From Galaxea fascicularis (lineage: Eukaryota > Cnidaria > Anthozoa > Scleractinia > Euphylliidae), in the NCBI GenBank assembly GCA_948470475.1, contig OX419340.1:21919235-21983234 (forward strand): a stretch of 64,000 nt of DNA. Direction: 5' to 3'. The first letter of the stretch is position 1, and the number at the start of each line of letters is the position of its first letter. The notes beneath the pieces were generated by a model that was given only the letters and a program-made list of their open reading frames with translations, did no database searches and was not told the DNA's origin. Below, one piece after another: positions 38,001 to 44,165 of the stretch. A program made the position numbers and the translations under genes.

Positions 38001-40869
38001 TATAGTTCCTGCCTGTCCCAGAACTGATGCCATTCAGACTAACACGTCAGTTTATAAATCTGATGTTGCCACTGAAGGAGAGTGGAACCTTGCAGAGTGT
38101 TATGGTGCACACACTACGGGCTTTGAGGAATAACCACGAACTGCTCATCAACACTATGGACGTGTTCATCAAGGAACCTTCCTTAGATTGGCAGGTTTGT
38201 TCTGTATACATCACTGCACACAATCACCCTTTACTAAAACGTGACACAACTAAAGGAATTATTCACTTGCATTCTTCACGGGAAGATCTCTCAAAACGAT
38301 GAAAATGTATCGGACGAAAAGCTATGGATGGGATTCGGAAAGGATGGGCCATGCTTCTGAAATCTCAATTTGTCCCTTGTAATGCTTTAGCGTGAAATCT
38401 TGAGTGGATATGGACTCTTTAAATCAATGACGGTAGCAATGTGTGTGGCTGCTAATCAATTTAACCTCATCCGAAAGCGGATAGTGTCCTGTGCCATTGA
38501 CGTGTTGTGAAACTGCTGAGCTATAAGCACTTTTAAACTTTATGTCTGAGTTCATTATTTTTTTCTTGTTAGGTGTTTGCTCGTAAACAAGCTAAGGCAC
38601 AGGGTAACAACCCAGGTGTGTGCAATTCCTCTCGCTTTCTTAAAAGGCACCCTTACGTGTTTATCACATGATCATCATTTCAGTGATTATGGCCACAGCA
38701 AGTTAAAGCCCGACATTGGAAGGACAGTCGAGTGCGGATCAAATCCGCACTCGACGTTTCCTCAACATTATCTCTTCAGTTGGTTAATAAACAAATAAAT
38801 AACAAATAAATCGGGTTTAAACAGTGGACATCCACATACTGGCTCTTATCGTCCACTGTTTCCGGATCAATTCCATTGGATGTGCGTGTGTACTCTGATA
38901 ACGTACGGATGACGTCAAAACGTGGTGAGAAGAAAGAGGTGCGCTACGAGCCGCAGAAGAGTAGCGTGACTGATGCTCTTTCCACGTTTTGACGTCCTCC
39001 GTGCGGTATTAAAGTACACACGCACTGATAAATGGAATATTTTTGGTTTTATACATTTCTGTTTTTACTTTCTTTGACTCGTGATGTCATTCGTGCGTCT
39101 GTACTTTAATCGTAGACCAATCCAAATAGTATATGCCATCCATTGTATATTCCTCTAACTAACTAACTCACTCACTGACTCACTCACTGACTCACTGACT
39201 CACTGACTCACTGACTCACTGACTCACTGACTCACTCACTGACTCACTGACTCATTGACTCACTCACTCACTGACTGACTCACTGACTGACTCACTGACT
39301 CACTGACTGACTGACTGACTCACTCACTGACTGACTCACTGACTGACTGACTCACTGACTCACTGACTCACTGACTGACTGACTCACTCACTGACTCACT
39401 GACTCACTGACTGACTGACTGACTGACTGACTGACTCACTGACTCACTGACTGATTGACTCACTGACTCACTGACTCACTCAGTCACTCAGTCACTCACT
39501 CACACTTTATACATTTCTGTTTTTACTTTCTTTGACTCGTGATGTCATTCGTGCGTCTGTACTTTAATCGTAGACCAATCCAAATAGTATATGCCATCCA
39601 TTGTATATTCCTCTAACTAACTAACTCACTCACTGACTCACTCACTGACTCACTGACTCACTCACTCACTGACTCACTGACTCACTGACTCACTCACTGA
39701 CTCACTGACTCACTGACTGACTCACTCACTGACTGATTGACTCACTGACTCACTGACTCACTGACTCACTCACTGACTGAACCACTCACTCACTCACTCA
39801 CTCACTCACTGACTCACTCACTTACTCACTGACTCACTGACTGACTGACTGACTGACTCACTCACTCACTCACTGACTCACTGACTCACTGACTCACCTT
39901 TGATTATAGCGTAGCAAGTATCCCTATTTTCTATTACACACTATATCAGAGTGTTATCTTAGGAACCATTTCGTAGACTAACCAATTTTTGGTGACTTAA
40001 TTCGTTTTTACTGGGATTTTTTTTTTTTTTGCTAAGATGATGGAGACTCTACGTGGTATCCTCGAGAAAAGGTGCAAAATGCAAGGAAGAAACTGGAAGG
40101 ATTTAATCCAGCCTTTGTTATGAGGTTTGTTAACTGTTTTGGTCAATACTGTCGCGAAACTCGGCAGCAAATTCTACCTACGCAAAAAAGCAATTGTCGG
40201 GCAGATTTCTGTTCAAGAGTAAAACGCAGAGGTGAACATTTTCTCACGAATTCCTAATTTGAACAATGTTTGTTGTTCTTTTGTTCTTTCCCAATTGTGC
40301 ACAATTTTGAAACTTTGCAAGTTATCAAATTGAGTAAGGGTAGAATAATCTGTATCAAACTCAACAATTCCGATCACTACAACATGGCAACAAATCAATA
40401 AAGAGCGAAGGGCTCAAGGATTTCAAGCCCTCAAAGTTACAATGCCTTGCAGTCCGCGATGTTCTCTAGATTCCAGTCCTTAAGTAAGCGTACTAAATCC
40501 CACTATGAAATTAAATTAGCCTCTTCGATTGCTCATTTACCGAGTTTTGCGCTGCAGTCATTCCCGTACAGCCGATATCATAACGTTACTCGGTTCACAT
40601 TCTTTTCTATTTGGCTGTGTTTTCGCCATCTAATTGTTATTTTTTCGTCTGCATTCTTTTCTAGAGATGACCTTGCGTTAGGTCACAAAACAAATTCCTG
40701 GTATAAACATATGGAGGCCGTCTGTCTTGGGGACCAGGCTGTTAATATCCGAGCCCGTGAACCCAAAAGTGGCTTGTCAGTTGAGATTCAAGTGGCATGT
40801 TTGATAGATCTCGCAATGGATCCTAATATTCTCGGGCGAACCTATATGGGCTGGGAACCATGGATGTGA
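71..40869 (+). CDS. PRKDC: DNA-dependent protein kinase catalytic subunit, 3' part of gene (46 exons)
   Basis: This is the nuclear PI3K-like kinase that binds Ku at DNA double-strand breaks in non-homologous end joining. Exons (all GT-AG, phases agree): 71-220, 363-536, 2573-2674, 3283-3391, 3736-3837, 3926-4141, 4619-4787, 5373-5485, 6326-6457, 7380-7559, 7822-7906, 8268-8391, 8957-9095, 13055-13132, 13563-13673, 13795-13920, 14540-14638, 18777-18885, 19382-19493, 24033-24089, 24195-24285, 24461-24517, 24664-24784, 24856-24966, 27510-27598, 27930-28027, 28213-28283, 28636-28667, 30262-30396, 30521-30643, 31161-31249, 31895-31979, 32320-32502, 33066-33134, 33593-33737, 34120-34187, 34446-34568, 34787-34884, 35175-35270, 35967-36053, 36694-36765, 37735-37936, 38006-38194, 38573-38615, 40037-40124, 40665-40869. 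They sum to about 1751 codons, roughly the C-terminal 42% of a vertebrate-size (about 4100 residue) protein. The gene enters the window in mid-coding sequence: base 71 completes a codon begun upstream. The reading frame is intact throughout. Identity rests on co-linear similarity to vertebrate DNA-PKcs, which I recognised by eye. Confidence 0.97.
1366..1702. repeat. 132-bp perfect inverted repeat around a tRNA-like gene
   Basis: Positions 1366-1497 are an exact reverse complement of 1571-1702, separated by 73 bp. The arms include the 3' end of the tRNA-like gene (T-arm half and acceptor) plus its 3' flank. The DNA or a transcript could thus fold into a long hairpin whose loop is the 5' part of the tRNA. 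The unit then continues as a direct repeat up to about 1905. Confidence 0.95.
1512..1583 (+). tRNA. tRNA-like gene, anticodon GGU by position (Thr), copy 1
   Basis: A 72-nt cloverleaf: acceptor GGCTTCA/TGAAGCC, D stem GCTC/GAGC, T arm ACGGG-TTCGAAT-CCCGT. Both Pol III boxes are intact (TAGCTCAGTTGG and GGTTCGAATCC), and a T6 run follows in the hairpin CCTGATTTTTTCAGG. The anticodon loop is CCGGTAT: GGU at 34-36 but C at position 33, and the anticodon stem has one A-C mismatch. Eukaryotes normally decode ACC with an AGU tRNA. This is therefore probably a tRNA-derived repeat and not a working tRNA, though it may be transcribed. Confidence 0.7.
1761..1832 (+). tRNA. tRNA-like gene, anticodon GGU, copy 2
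   Basis: Identical in sequence to the copy at 1512-1583 and followed by the same CCTGATTTTTTCAGG hairpin. It lies 249 bp further on. The repeat unit includes the tRNA, its 3' flank and a short 5' flank. Confidence 0.7.
3926..4787 (+). CDS. PRKDC: PRKDC exons 6-7: S/TQ phosphorylation (ABCDE-type) cluster
   Basis: Exons 3926-4141 and 4619-4787 encode about 128 residues that begin with MTPLF and contain some thirteen Ser-Gln or Thr-Gln pairs (for example MTQTQ, RATQ, PTQ, STQTQ, GSQ). S/TQ is the target motif of DNA-PK, ATM and ATR. In vertebrate DNA-PKcs this position carries the ABCDE cluster, whose autophosphorylation releases the kinase from DNA ends. The surrounding anchor words (FDW, PDFG-like SDFG) also line up with the vertebrate protein, but the sequence between them has diverged. 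The end of exon 6 and its donor site are tandemly duplicated in the intron (4114-4262). Confidence 0.92.
4114..4262 (+). repeat. Tandem duplication of the end of PRKDC exon 6 and its splice donor
   Basis: 72 bp at 4114-4185 recur exactly at 4191-4262 (period 77). The repeat covers the last 28 exon bases, the donor CAG/GTTTGT and 44 intron bases. Use of the second donor (4218/4219) would add 77 nt and shift the frame. No mismatch is seen, so the event is recent. Confidence 0.95.
4803..4990. repeat. Dispersed repeat fragment (family A)
   Basis: This sequence (rich in GATTGGTT and CCAATC words, with AAACCAAAACCAATCGCGAG) resembles stretches at about 26690-26925 plus 27357-27430 and at 63850-63985. 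It is in PRKDC intron 7. I cannot name the family. Confidence 0.5.
5001..5110. mobile_element. Short hairpin MITE
   Basis: Near-perfect palindrome: AGGCCCGGTTCAAACGTCGA at the left pairs with TCGACGTTTGAACTGAGCCT at the right, with ATGCAAATGAG/CTCATTTGCAT near the centre. A diverged relative, partly truncated, is at 2895-2996. Confidence 0.75.
5373..9095 (+). CDS. PRKDC: PRKDC exons 8-13: region between S/TQ cluster and FAT domain
   Basis: Six exons encode about residues 341-598. Recognisable DNA-PKcs words are [45 protein letters not shown] and [14 protein letters not shown]. Intron 4788-5372 contains part of a repeat family also seen near 26.7 kb and 63.9 kb, plus a hairpin MITE. Intron 5486-6325 holds a tRNA-derived SINE-like sequence. 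Intron 6458-7379 holds a TA-flanked hairpin element and a second palindrome. Introns 7907-8267 and 8392-8956 hold nothing I can identify. Confidence 0.95.
5573..5650 (+). repeat. tRNA-derived SINE head
   Basis: TGGCCCAGTTGGTAGAGC (A box) and GGGTTCAAACCC (B box) are correctly spaced, but the acceptor stem does not pair well. A non-tRNA body seems to continue to about 5830. It is best read as a tRNA-headed SINE in intron 8. Confidence 0.55.
6489..6642. mobile_element. 154-bp hairpin element with TA target duplication (Tc1/mariner or pogo-like)
   Basis: Ends CAGTGGAAACCCG and CGGGGTTCCACTG are inverted and flanked by TA on both sides (6487-6488, 6643-6644). There is no coding capacity. CAGTGG-type ends with TA duplication are usual for pogo/Tigger-derived MITEs. 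Confidence 0.7.
6801..6936. repeat. Palindrome of about 38-bp arms
   Basis: GTATATCAAAAGTGTCAGAA at the left is the reverse complement of the right end, and the pairing extends through TTTCCTAAAAATACAC, with a few mismatches. A central spacer of about 60 bp holds nothing recognised. Confidence 0.7.
9421..11196 (-). pseudogene. LINE protein part 3: reverse transcriptase
   Basis: 591 codons. Reverse transcriptase blocks are in order: [45 protein letters not shown] (223-233), [18 protein letters not shown] (279-296), the catalytic YADD (311-314, bases 10255-10266) and a C-terminal domain with [13 protein letters not shown]. This frame is intact over the whole RT, so the copy is fairly young. 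Confidence 0.92.
11154..11576 (-). pseudogene. LINE protein part 2: linker between endonuclease and reverse transcriptase
   Basis: The frame here carries [34 protein letters not shown] and a basic region ([13 protein letters not shown]), typical of the stretch between the endonuclease and reverse transcriptase of CR1/L2 elements. It joins part 1 near 11550 and part 3 near 11210 by one-base shifts. Confidence 0.8.
11515..12975 (-). pseudogene. LINE protein part 1: hydrophobic N-terminus, 2A-like motif, PHD finger, endonuclease
   Basis: 486 codons. Residues 10-25 are hydrophobic ([14 protein letters not shown]) and resemble a signal sequence. Residues 92-100 read GDVAINPGP, a 2A-like ribosome-skipping motif with Ala for the usual Glu. 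Residues 111-162 form a C4HC3 PHD finger (CSEC, CAIC, SHAKC, CPAC). From about residue 225 comes an apurinic-type endonuclease: [29 protein letters not shown] and the catalytic SDHD. The frame is lost after about residue 478, and the continuing frame is found at 11154-11576. Confidence 0.88.
13055..33737 (+). CDS. PRKDC: PRKDC exons 14-35: FAT region
   Basis: Twenty-two exons encode about residues 599-1329 of the visible part, corresponding to the FAT (FRAP-ATM-TRRAP) helical-repeat clamp around the kinase. Conserved stretches include [81 protein letters not shown] and [10 protein letters not shown]. Exons are short (32-183 bp) and introns very unequal, from under 75 bp (24785-24855) to 4.5 kb. 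Introns longer than 300 bp that are not listed separately (13133-13562, 27599-27929, 28284-28635, 31980-32319, 33135-33592, 33738-34119) hold nothing I recognise beyond short homopolymers. Confidence 0.94.
14044..14320. repeat. Dispersed repeat (family B), copy 1
   Basis: Shares ATGGACGGTGTAAACCTC at one end and the words CAGTGCGTGTGTGCTCTGATAACG and GACGTCAAAACGTGG-type sequence with copies at 30660-31080 and 38866-39160. Part of it is palindromic: TGTGGTCAGAAC pairs with GTTCTGACCACG. It lies in intron 16. Confidence 0.7.
15386..15457 (+). tRNA. tRNA-like gene, anticodon GGU, copy 3
   Basis: Same 72-nt sequence as the copies in intron 1, with intact A and B boxes and the T6 hairpin after it. 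It is the first complete unit of the 252-bp tandem array. Confidence 0.7.
15638..15709 (+). tRNA. tRNA-like gene, anticodon GGU, copy 4
   Basis: Identical to copy 3 and 252 bp downstream of it. The same caveats apply: C33 and an anticodon-stem mismatch. Confidence 0.7.
16754..17724. repeat. About 1-kb foldback with 146-bp arms and internal tandem repeats
   Basis: 16754-16899 is nearly the reverse complement of 17578-17724. Between the arms lie two copies of a 118-bp direct repeat (starting about 16974 and 17092) made of ATATACAACATGATTCGTG and TACATCAAG words. The diverged tRNA-like copy 5 and its own inverted repeat are also there. Confidence 0.85.
17343..17413 (+). tRNA. Diverged tRNA-like sequence of the same family, copy 5
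   Basis: GGCTTCATAGCCCAGTTGG...TTCGAGCCCCGTTGAAGTC, 71 nt. One base is missing in the anticodon arm and there are several substitutions relative to copies 1-4. A run of seven T follows in CCTGAATTTTTTTCAGG. It is preceded by its own inverted repeat (17188-17234 with 17287-17333), which carries a different sequence. Confidence 0.6.
17991..18142. repeat. Palindrome with about 67-bp arms
   Basis: 17991-18057 pairs with 18075-18142 (TAGGCCATATTCGTATTCTT with its complement at the far end), with a few mismatches and a 17-bp loop. It sits just inside the right end of the 3.5-kb segment. Confidence 0.85.
19515..20191. mobile_element. 677-bp MITE with TTA duplication, built of GATAGTTGATGATAG repeats
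   Basis: Terminal inverted repeats AGCCCTGGTCAAACGG are flanked by TTA (19512-19514 and 20192-20194), as in PIF/Harbinger-type elements. The inner part carries many copies of ACTATCATCAACTATCA or its complement, and a TACTA microsatellite (about 19925-20013). Confidence 0.85.
21305..22840. repeat. Tandem duplication of about 0.5 kb in PRKDC intron 19
   Basis: Sequence at 21305-21619 continued by 22080-22323 recurs at 22325-22840. For example GAGGGACAACATATTGCTGG is at about 21315 and 22350, and CACTCCGAACGCAGAG at about 22278 and 22798. The copies have drifted by several percent. The first copy is split by the MITE at 21620-22079. Confidence 0.88.
21620..22079. mobile_element. 460-bp MITE with TAA duplication
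   Basis: Ends AGGCTGGTTTTCACTAGCG are inverted and flanked by TAA on each side (21617-21619, 22080-22082). The interior is GACTCCG/CGGAGTC and CATAAGC words in both orientations. The neighbouring duplicate, near 22616-22630, has the uninterrupted site with a single TAA, which proves insertion and target duplication. Confidence 0.92.
23040..23310. repeat. Minisatellite, period about 57 bp
   Basis: Four or so imperfect copies of a unit with GTTCTTTCTCCCGTTGCTC, at about 23112, 23169 and later. Open frames over this stretch are a by-product of the repeat. A GGTC microsatellite follows at about 23528-23558. Confidence 0.8.
23600..23835. mobile_element. 236-bp MITE with TTA duplication
   Basis: GGCCTATTTACACGCTGCG at the left pairs with CGCAGCGTGTAAATAGGCC at the right. 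Flanking TTA is at 23597-23599 and 23836-23838. The interior is itself largely palindromic (CGAGAAATCGTGAAGC with its complement). It is in intron 19. Confidence 0.85.
25231..26463. repeat. 1.2-kb foldback with arms of about 160-235 bp
   Basis: 25231-25467 and 26307-26463 are inverted relative to each other. Shared words are GATCGAAATCAGTAGTATAG, TGACGTCATGAATAAGCATC and CAATAGGCTTGCCCGTT with small indels. The centre is unique AT-rich sequence. It is in intron 24; family unknown. Confidence 0.8.
26926..27356. mobile_element. 431-bp hAT-type MITE with perfect 8-bp target duplication
   Basis: Ends TAGGGGTGTAACGATT and AATCGTTACACCCCTA are inverted. The flanks are TCACAGAA on both sides (26918-26925 and 27357-27364). 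Eight-bp duplications are characteristic of hAT elements. It inserted into repeat family A, whose halves continue on each side. Confidence 0.92.
28825..28954. repeat. Palindrome with 39-bp arms
   Basis: ATTACTTCATGGTTGGTGAA at 28825 pairs with the sequence ending at 28954, and the arm goes on through GTACGATTTTTATTCAC. A second, weaker hairpin set (CACTAACGAAAAAAATCGTC-type) occurs at 29660-29770 in the same intron, which otherwise holds nothing recognised. Confidence 0.75.
30660..31080. repeat. Dispersed repeat (family B), copy 2, with a nested insertion
   Basis: Starts AATGGACGGTGTAAACTTCG like copy 1 and continues with the CAGTGCGTCTGTGCTCTGATAACGC region after an insertion at 30699-30863. 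It fills much of intron 30. Confidence 0.75.
30699..30863. mobile_element. 165-bp MITE nested in repeat family B
   Basis: Ends CAGTGTTCTCC and GGAGAACACTG are inverted. The flanking sequence TCTAGA appears on both sides (30693-30698 and 30864-30869). CAGTG ends suggest a hAT relative, but only 6 bp of duplication can be seen. Confidence 0.75.
31255..31400 (-). repeat. 3' end relic of a LINE
   Basis: On the plus strand: CAACTTCAACTTCAATCAACTTT followed by the phrase CTAATCTAGGCGGATCAGCC. A similar arrangement occurs at about 61925-62010. The tandem CAACTT start would be the 3' tail of a minus-strand copy. No coding part remains. Confidence 0.5.
32660..32727 (-). repeat. Degenerate tRNA-like relic
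   Basis: On the minus strand GGCTTGTTAGCTCAGTTGATAGAGC gives a good D arm and A box, but the B box (GGGTTCCACT) and the acceptor stem are degraded. A tRNA-derived repeat is the likely source. Confidence 0.5.
34120..38194 (+). CDS. PRKDC: PRKDC exons 36-43: PI3K/PI4K-type kinase domain
   Basis: Eight exons encode about residues 1329-1640. The lobe with the ATP-binding lysine is seen in [15 protein letters not shown] and [10 protein letters not shown]. The catalytic loop GIGDRHLSN is at 37838-37864 and the metal-binding DFGHAFG begins at 37904. The activation-loop region continues into [15 protein letters not shown]. All residues expected to be catalytic (Lys, Asp of GDRH, Asp of DFG) are present, so an active kinase is expected. 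The codon after DLR (34548-34550) reads Leu where vertebrate DNA-PKcs has Gln. Introns 35271-35966, 36054-36693 and 36766-37734 contain no gene. The second of these has a short inverted repeat (about 36303-36325 with 36636-36660). Confidence 0.97.
38573..40869 (+). CDS. PRKDC: PRKDC exons 44-46: C-terminal segment and FATC motif
   Basis: Exons 38573-38615, 40037-40124 and 40665-40869 encode the last 111 or so residues. The final exon contains [23 protein letters not shown] and the FATC end [16 protein letters not shown], followed by TGA at 40867-40869. FATC closes the kinase active site in all PIK-related kinases, and the terminal Trp-Met matches the vertebrate protein. Intron 38616-40036 is largely satellite DNA, described separately. 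Intron 40125-40664 holds nothing I recognise. Confidence 0.97.
38866..39160. repeat. Dispersed repeat (family B), copy 3
   Basis: Contains ACTCTGATAACGTACGGATG and an inverted partner CGTTTTGACGTCCTCCGTGC, the same words as copies 1 and 2. It adjoins the satellite of intron 44. Its right part (from 39048) is repeated at 39506. Confidence 0.7.
39158..39897. repeat. CACTGACT-type satellite with a 458-bp higher-order repeat
   Basis: About 600 bp of CACTGACT / CACTCACT tetramer mixtures in two blocks (39158-39503 and 39624-39897), divided by a 120-bp unique-looking segment. That segment (39506 onward) is an exact-looking copy of 39048 onward, so a 458-bp unit was duplicated in tandem. Confidence 0.92.
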
Positions 40870-40906
40870 CACTATATCATCTCCGGCAAATACACACACG
40901 TCTTTG

Positions 40907-40912
40907 AATAAA
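40907..40912 (+). promoter_or_regulatory. Polyadenylation signal AATAAA of PRKDC
   Basis: A canonical AATAAA lies 38 bp after the PRKDC stop codon. That implies a very short 3' untranslated region. It is the first such hexamer downstream of the stop. Confidence 0.7.
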
Positions 40913-42470
40913 CGCTTTAACTTTCTTTTGAAGGTTTATAACGTAACACGGTTGAAGTTAAGTGTTGTTAAGCGGCATATTATGTGAATAGTTCACAAGA
41001 CATCAAATTCCGCGGTGCTCCTGTTGTGTTTTACGTCTACAAATCATGCAGTTTCAGAATTTCCTGCCTTCCAAAGCCGTGGAGGAATAAATTAACAAGA
41101 GACGGTCCATGGCTTGTTTGGTAACCTCGTGTCAAAAGTTCAAACTAATTTAAGAAGGAAAATGTCTTTTCTTTAAAAATAGCAAGCTGCTTGTAAAATA
41201 CTCGCAAGAAACAGGCTTGACAAATGTAGTTATTTGTTGACGTAATCTGTGCGGCATATAAATCAAAGGTTTTGCTCGCTTGCTCATATGGAAACAAAAT
41301 ATAACGAGCTGGTCATAAAATAATTAGAGAAATAAAAATGGAGTTAGTTTCACGATGCTATTTAGAAACATTTGCTTTATCAATGACACAGTGGTAGAGG
41401 TTGCTTTAGGACACCGTAGTAAGTAGCAATCTATTGATAGCAACCTTAAATAGACACCTCCCTCAACCACATCTGTGGACAACAGAATGTCTTTGGATCC
41501 GCCACTTGGCTCGTTTGCGGACCAGAAACGTCCGGCTTCTTATGTATAACCGTGTATCCAGCCATTGCAGCCATTTGACCGGAATCCGGCCAAAACACGA
41601 CAGTTTTTTAGGCAAGAAAAAATAGAGAGAGGGTGGGGAAAGGAGGGAGTAAAAGGGAAAAAAAAAGCAAAGGTTGCGCTCTTATAATGGCTATTTTGTT
41701 TTTGAACGAGAAAAAACTAGACGAGGAAAGGCTTTTTAGGTGCGGGTACCTGTTTGCAAATCCAGTTATATATGGAATGATTGAAATCCAATCCGACAGT
41801 CTTTATTCTCCAGCCTTCTCTGACGAGAACATTTACAATATGACCAGTAGGACCAAATGGCAAGTGCTGTGAATCTTGTTTTGTGCAAGTGTTTCGTCGG
41901 TGACTCGAGCATGGCTTTAAGAAACGGGGTGTCAGTAACTTAAAATTTTATTTCCAAATGTAAAACCCAAAAAAGTGATAACTAACAAATGAAAAACCTT
42001 TTTCAGAGAAGACAAAACATTGTTTATTTTAGAGAGTTCTTCTGTCATCTTCAGTTAAAATTAGCACAAAGTACAGAGTTGAATTTGTGTTACACAGAAT
42101 GTTAATTGGAAATAATAGCAACAGAAAAGGTGACGATGTATCATTCCTAAAAAAGGTTTGAAATAAACGCGATACAAATGATACATTTTTAACTGGAACA
42201 TGACAGAAGAAATGTTGAAACAGTGTCTTTCAATATTAAAAGAAAATAAGTTTTCTCATAATATTATAACGTGTCCACTGCCATCCAGACCTTTCGAGAA
42301 AAAAAACATTTTTGCTTTAGTGAGAAGTTTGTCGGACCGGTCTATCGCAACATCTTGCATTAATTACAAGTCGGCACACATTTGATCTTCGGAGAAATTA
42401 CACGTTACACAAACCCTCTGAGATGAATGCGAGAACAAGACACAAGCGATCCAGGCATTTGAGATCAGAT
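40913..42470. other. Intergenic gap between two convergent genes
   Basis: About 1.5 kb between the PRKDC polyadenylation signal and that of the minus-strand gene. The longest open frames here (such as 41633-41872) start in low-complexity Lys-rich sequence and resemble nothing I know. I see no conserved gene, tRNA or clear transposon. Confidence 0.5.
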
Positions 42471-42476
42471 TTTATT
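42471..42476 (-). promoter_or_regulatory. Polyadenylation signal AATAAA of the SVEP1-like gene
   Basis: TTTATT on the plus strand, which is AATAAA on the minus strand, lies about 100 bp beyond the stop codon at 42576. This is a normal distance for a 3' untranslated region. Confidence 0.6.
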
Positions 42477-42575
42477 CTAGATCGTACGTGATAATACTCT
42501 GTGACTACAAAAAACGTTTCAAATAATATTTCATAATAATGTTTCCCTCATTATACAGCGTGAAATCTGTTCCCT

Positions 42576-42931
42576 CTATTTCTTTTTGGAGTAGGGTACG
42601 TACAGCTTGTACGTTGCACGGAAACCCTTGTACACTCCGTTGTCTTGCGCACTTGTTATGAAGTGAACCCACATGTACTCTCCAGTGACCACTTGTCCAG
42701 ACAGGGGACTGGGACCGCTCCAGGCGATCTCCAAAGGCGCGGTAACCCAGGGACCATGTGCGACCTCTAGGCGATCATATGCATTCTCAGTCTTGAACTC
42801 ATTTATAGTCAGACCAATCTGTCGACTACTGATGAAAATTAACCACGTACAACTCAGATTAGGCGGGTATCCGTTTGGAAAACCAGGAGAACGGATTTCC
42901 CCGGAATCACTGGTAAGAATTCCGCCACAGT
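42576..42931 (-). CDS. SVEP1-like last exon: CUB domain 2 and C-terminus
   Basis: A single 356-bp exon encodes a whole CUB domain: [52 protein letters not shown] and [10 protein letters not shown], ending YSKKK and TAG (42576-42578). With the GC donor upstream, the junction reads DCGG in frame. The nearest GT alternative gives an early stop. No membrane anchor follows, so a secreted product is expected. Confidence 0.9.
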
Positions 42932-44134
42932 CTGGGGATGTAACCAGATGTTTAGTAAAAACATGAAGGACTCTACCATTTAAAACATATACCCGATTTT
43001 AAATGGCCAAAAGCAGAACCAGTGATCCCAAATCGACTCCTAAAAAGAACCGATTAAGTTTCCATGGCAATGGCGCATGAGCAGTTTGATCGTTTTGGCG
43101 GATAAAATCGGTCTACAGGAACATGGACAAAGCTTGCAATTCTGTAAAATGATTTTTTCAGTAACCTAGAATACCATGACTCGTCAGAATCGTAATTTGT
43201 TGAATGTAGTGGGGACAAAATCGCACGACCTCATCTAAGTCCTGATTAATAGGTACGACTGAAATTCAAGATATTCAAATTGCAAAATAACTCGAACAGA
43301 TTAATTACGGATTAAATTTGTGCGATTTCCTGTGAACATCAGTTCTGTGTTACCATTTACGGCGTTCGGCAAAGGAGAACACTTCCAGATCTCGTGGCGG
43401 TGGCCCATTTTGAGTAGTTTTCAGAAAATAAATAAGATCGTTATACAGACTAGCTACTTAAGGAAACAACCCTGTTAGCTCACATTAAAATCGCTTTCTA
43501 TTATCGCATCAGATTGCAGCAGCAATGAATACTTGAACGCACTCACTAACCTACGGTCATTAGTCTGAGTATCGTCGATATCTTGGTGATAGAATGAAAG
43601 TCATTTGGAGCATATGAAAAAGAGAAGAAGGGGTTCTTGTGTCCACTATTTTATCGAGCCATCTTTTCTGAGAAATCGTTCTTTTTTTTTTATTGCTTAG
43701 TTTTTGTGTTCTAGACCGATCGCGAAGAAAAACTGCAACCACTTCCTACCGCACACACGAGTTATGTTAGTCTGGACACTGTTGTGTTACTTGCCTGTTT
43801 GTTTGTAAGAAACTTTAAATCCATTATTCACATTCCCGCCGTTGGATATGAACCTGACCCGGATTCTGTTTCCAGTGGATGTTATTGCGCGTGGCTTGTC
43901 TTTCACACCGCTGAAAGCTATGATCGGATCTGTCTTGCCAGTGTCGTAAATAAACACGAAATCTTTCTTCTCCTCGGTCCTAAGTTCCTCGAAGTCAAGA
44001 CGTACTTTCTTTCCTTGCGGGACTTGAATTTCCCACGTGCAGTACTCATTGTTGGGATAATTGTTTGGGAAGTTGGATGACTAGAAAGACCCAGAAGGGC
44101 CGTGAAGAACATTGCCGCAGTTTGAAACTTGAAA

Positions 44135-44165
<31 letters not shown>

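Noticed and set aside
39158..39897. Regular short repeats that could suggest a CRISPR array
   Set aside because: The repeats are 4-8 bp and contiguous with no unique spacers, in a eukaryotic intron. It is a satellite.
41633..41872. 79-codon open frame in the intergenic gap
   Set aside because: Low-complexity Lys-rich start, no recognisable domain, no splice partners and no similarity I can see.
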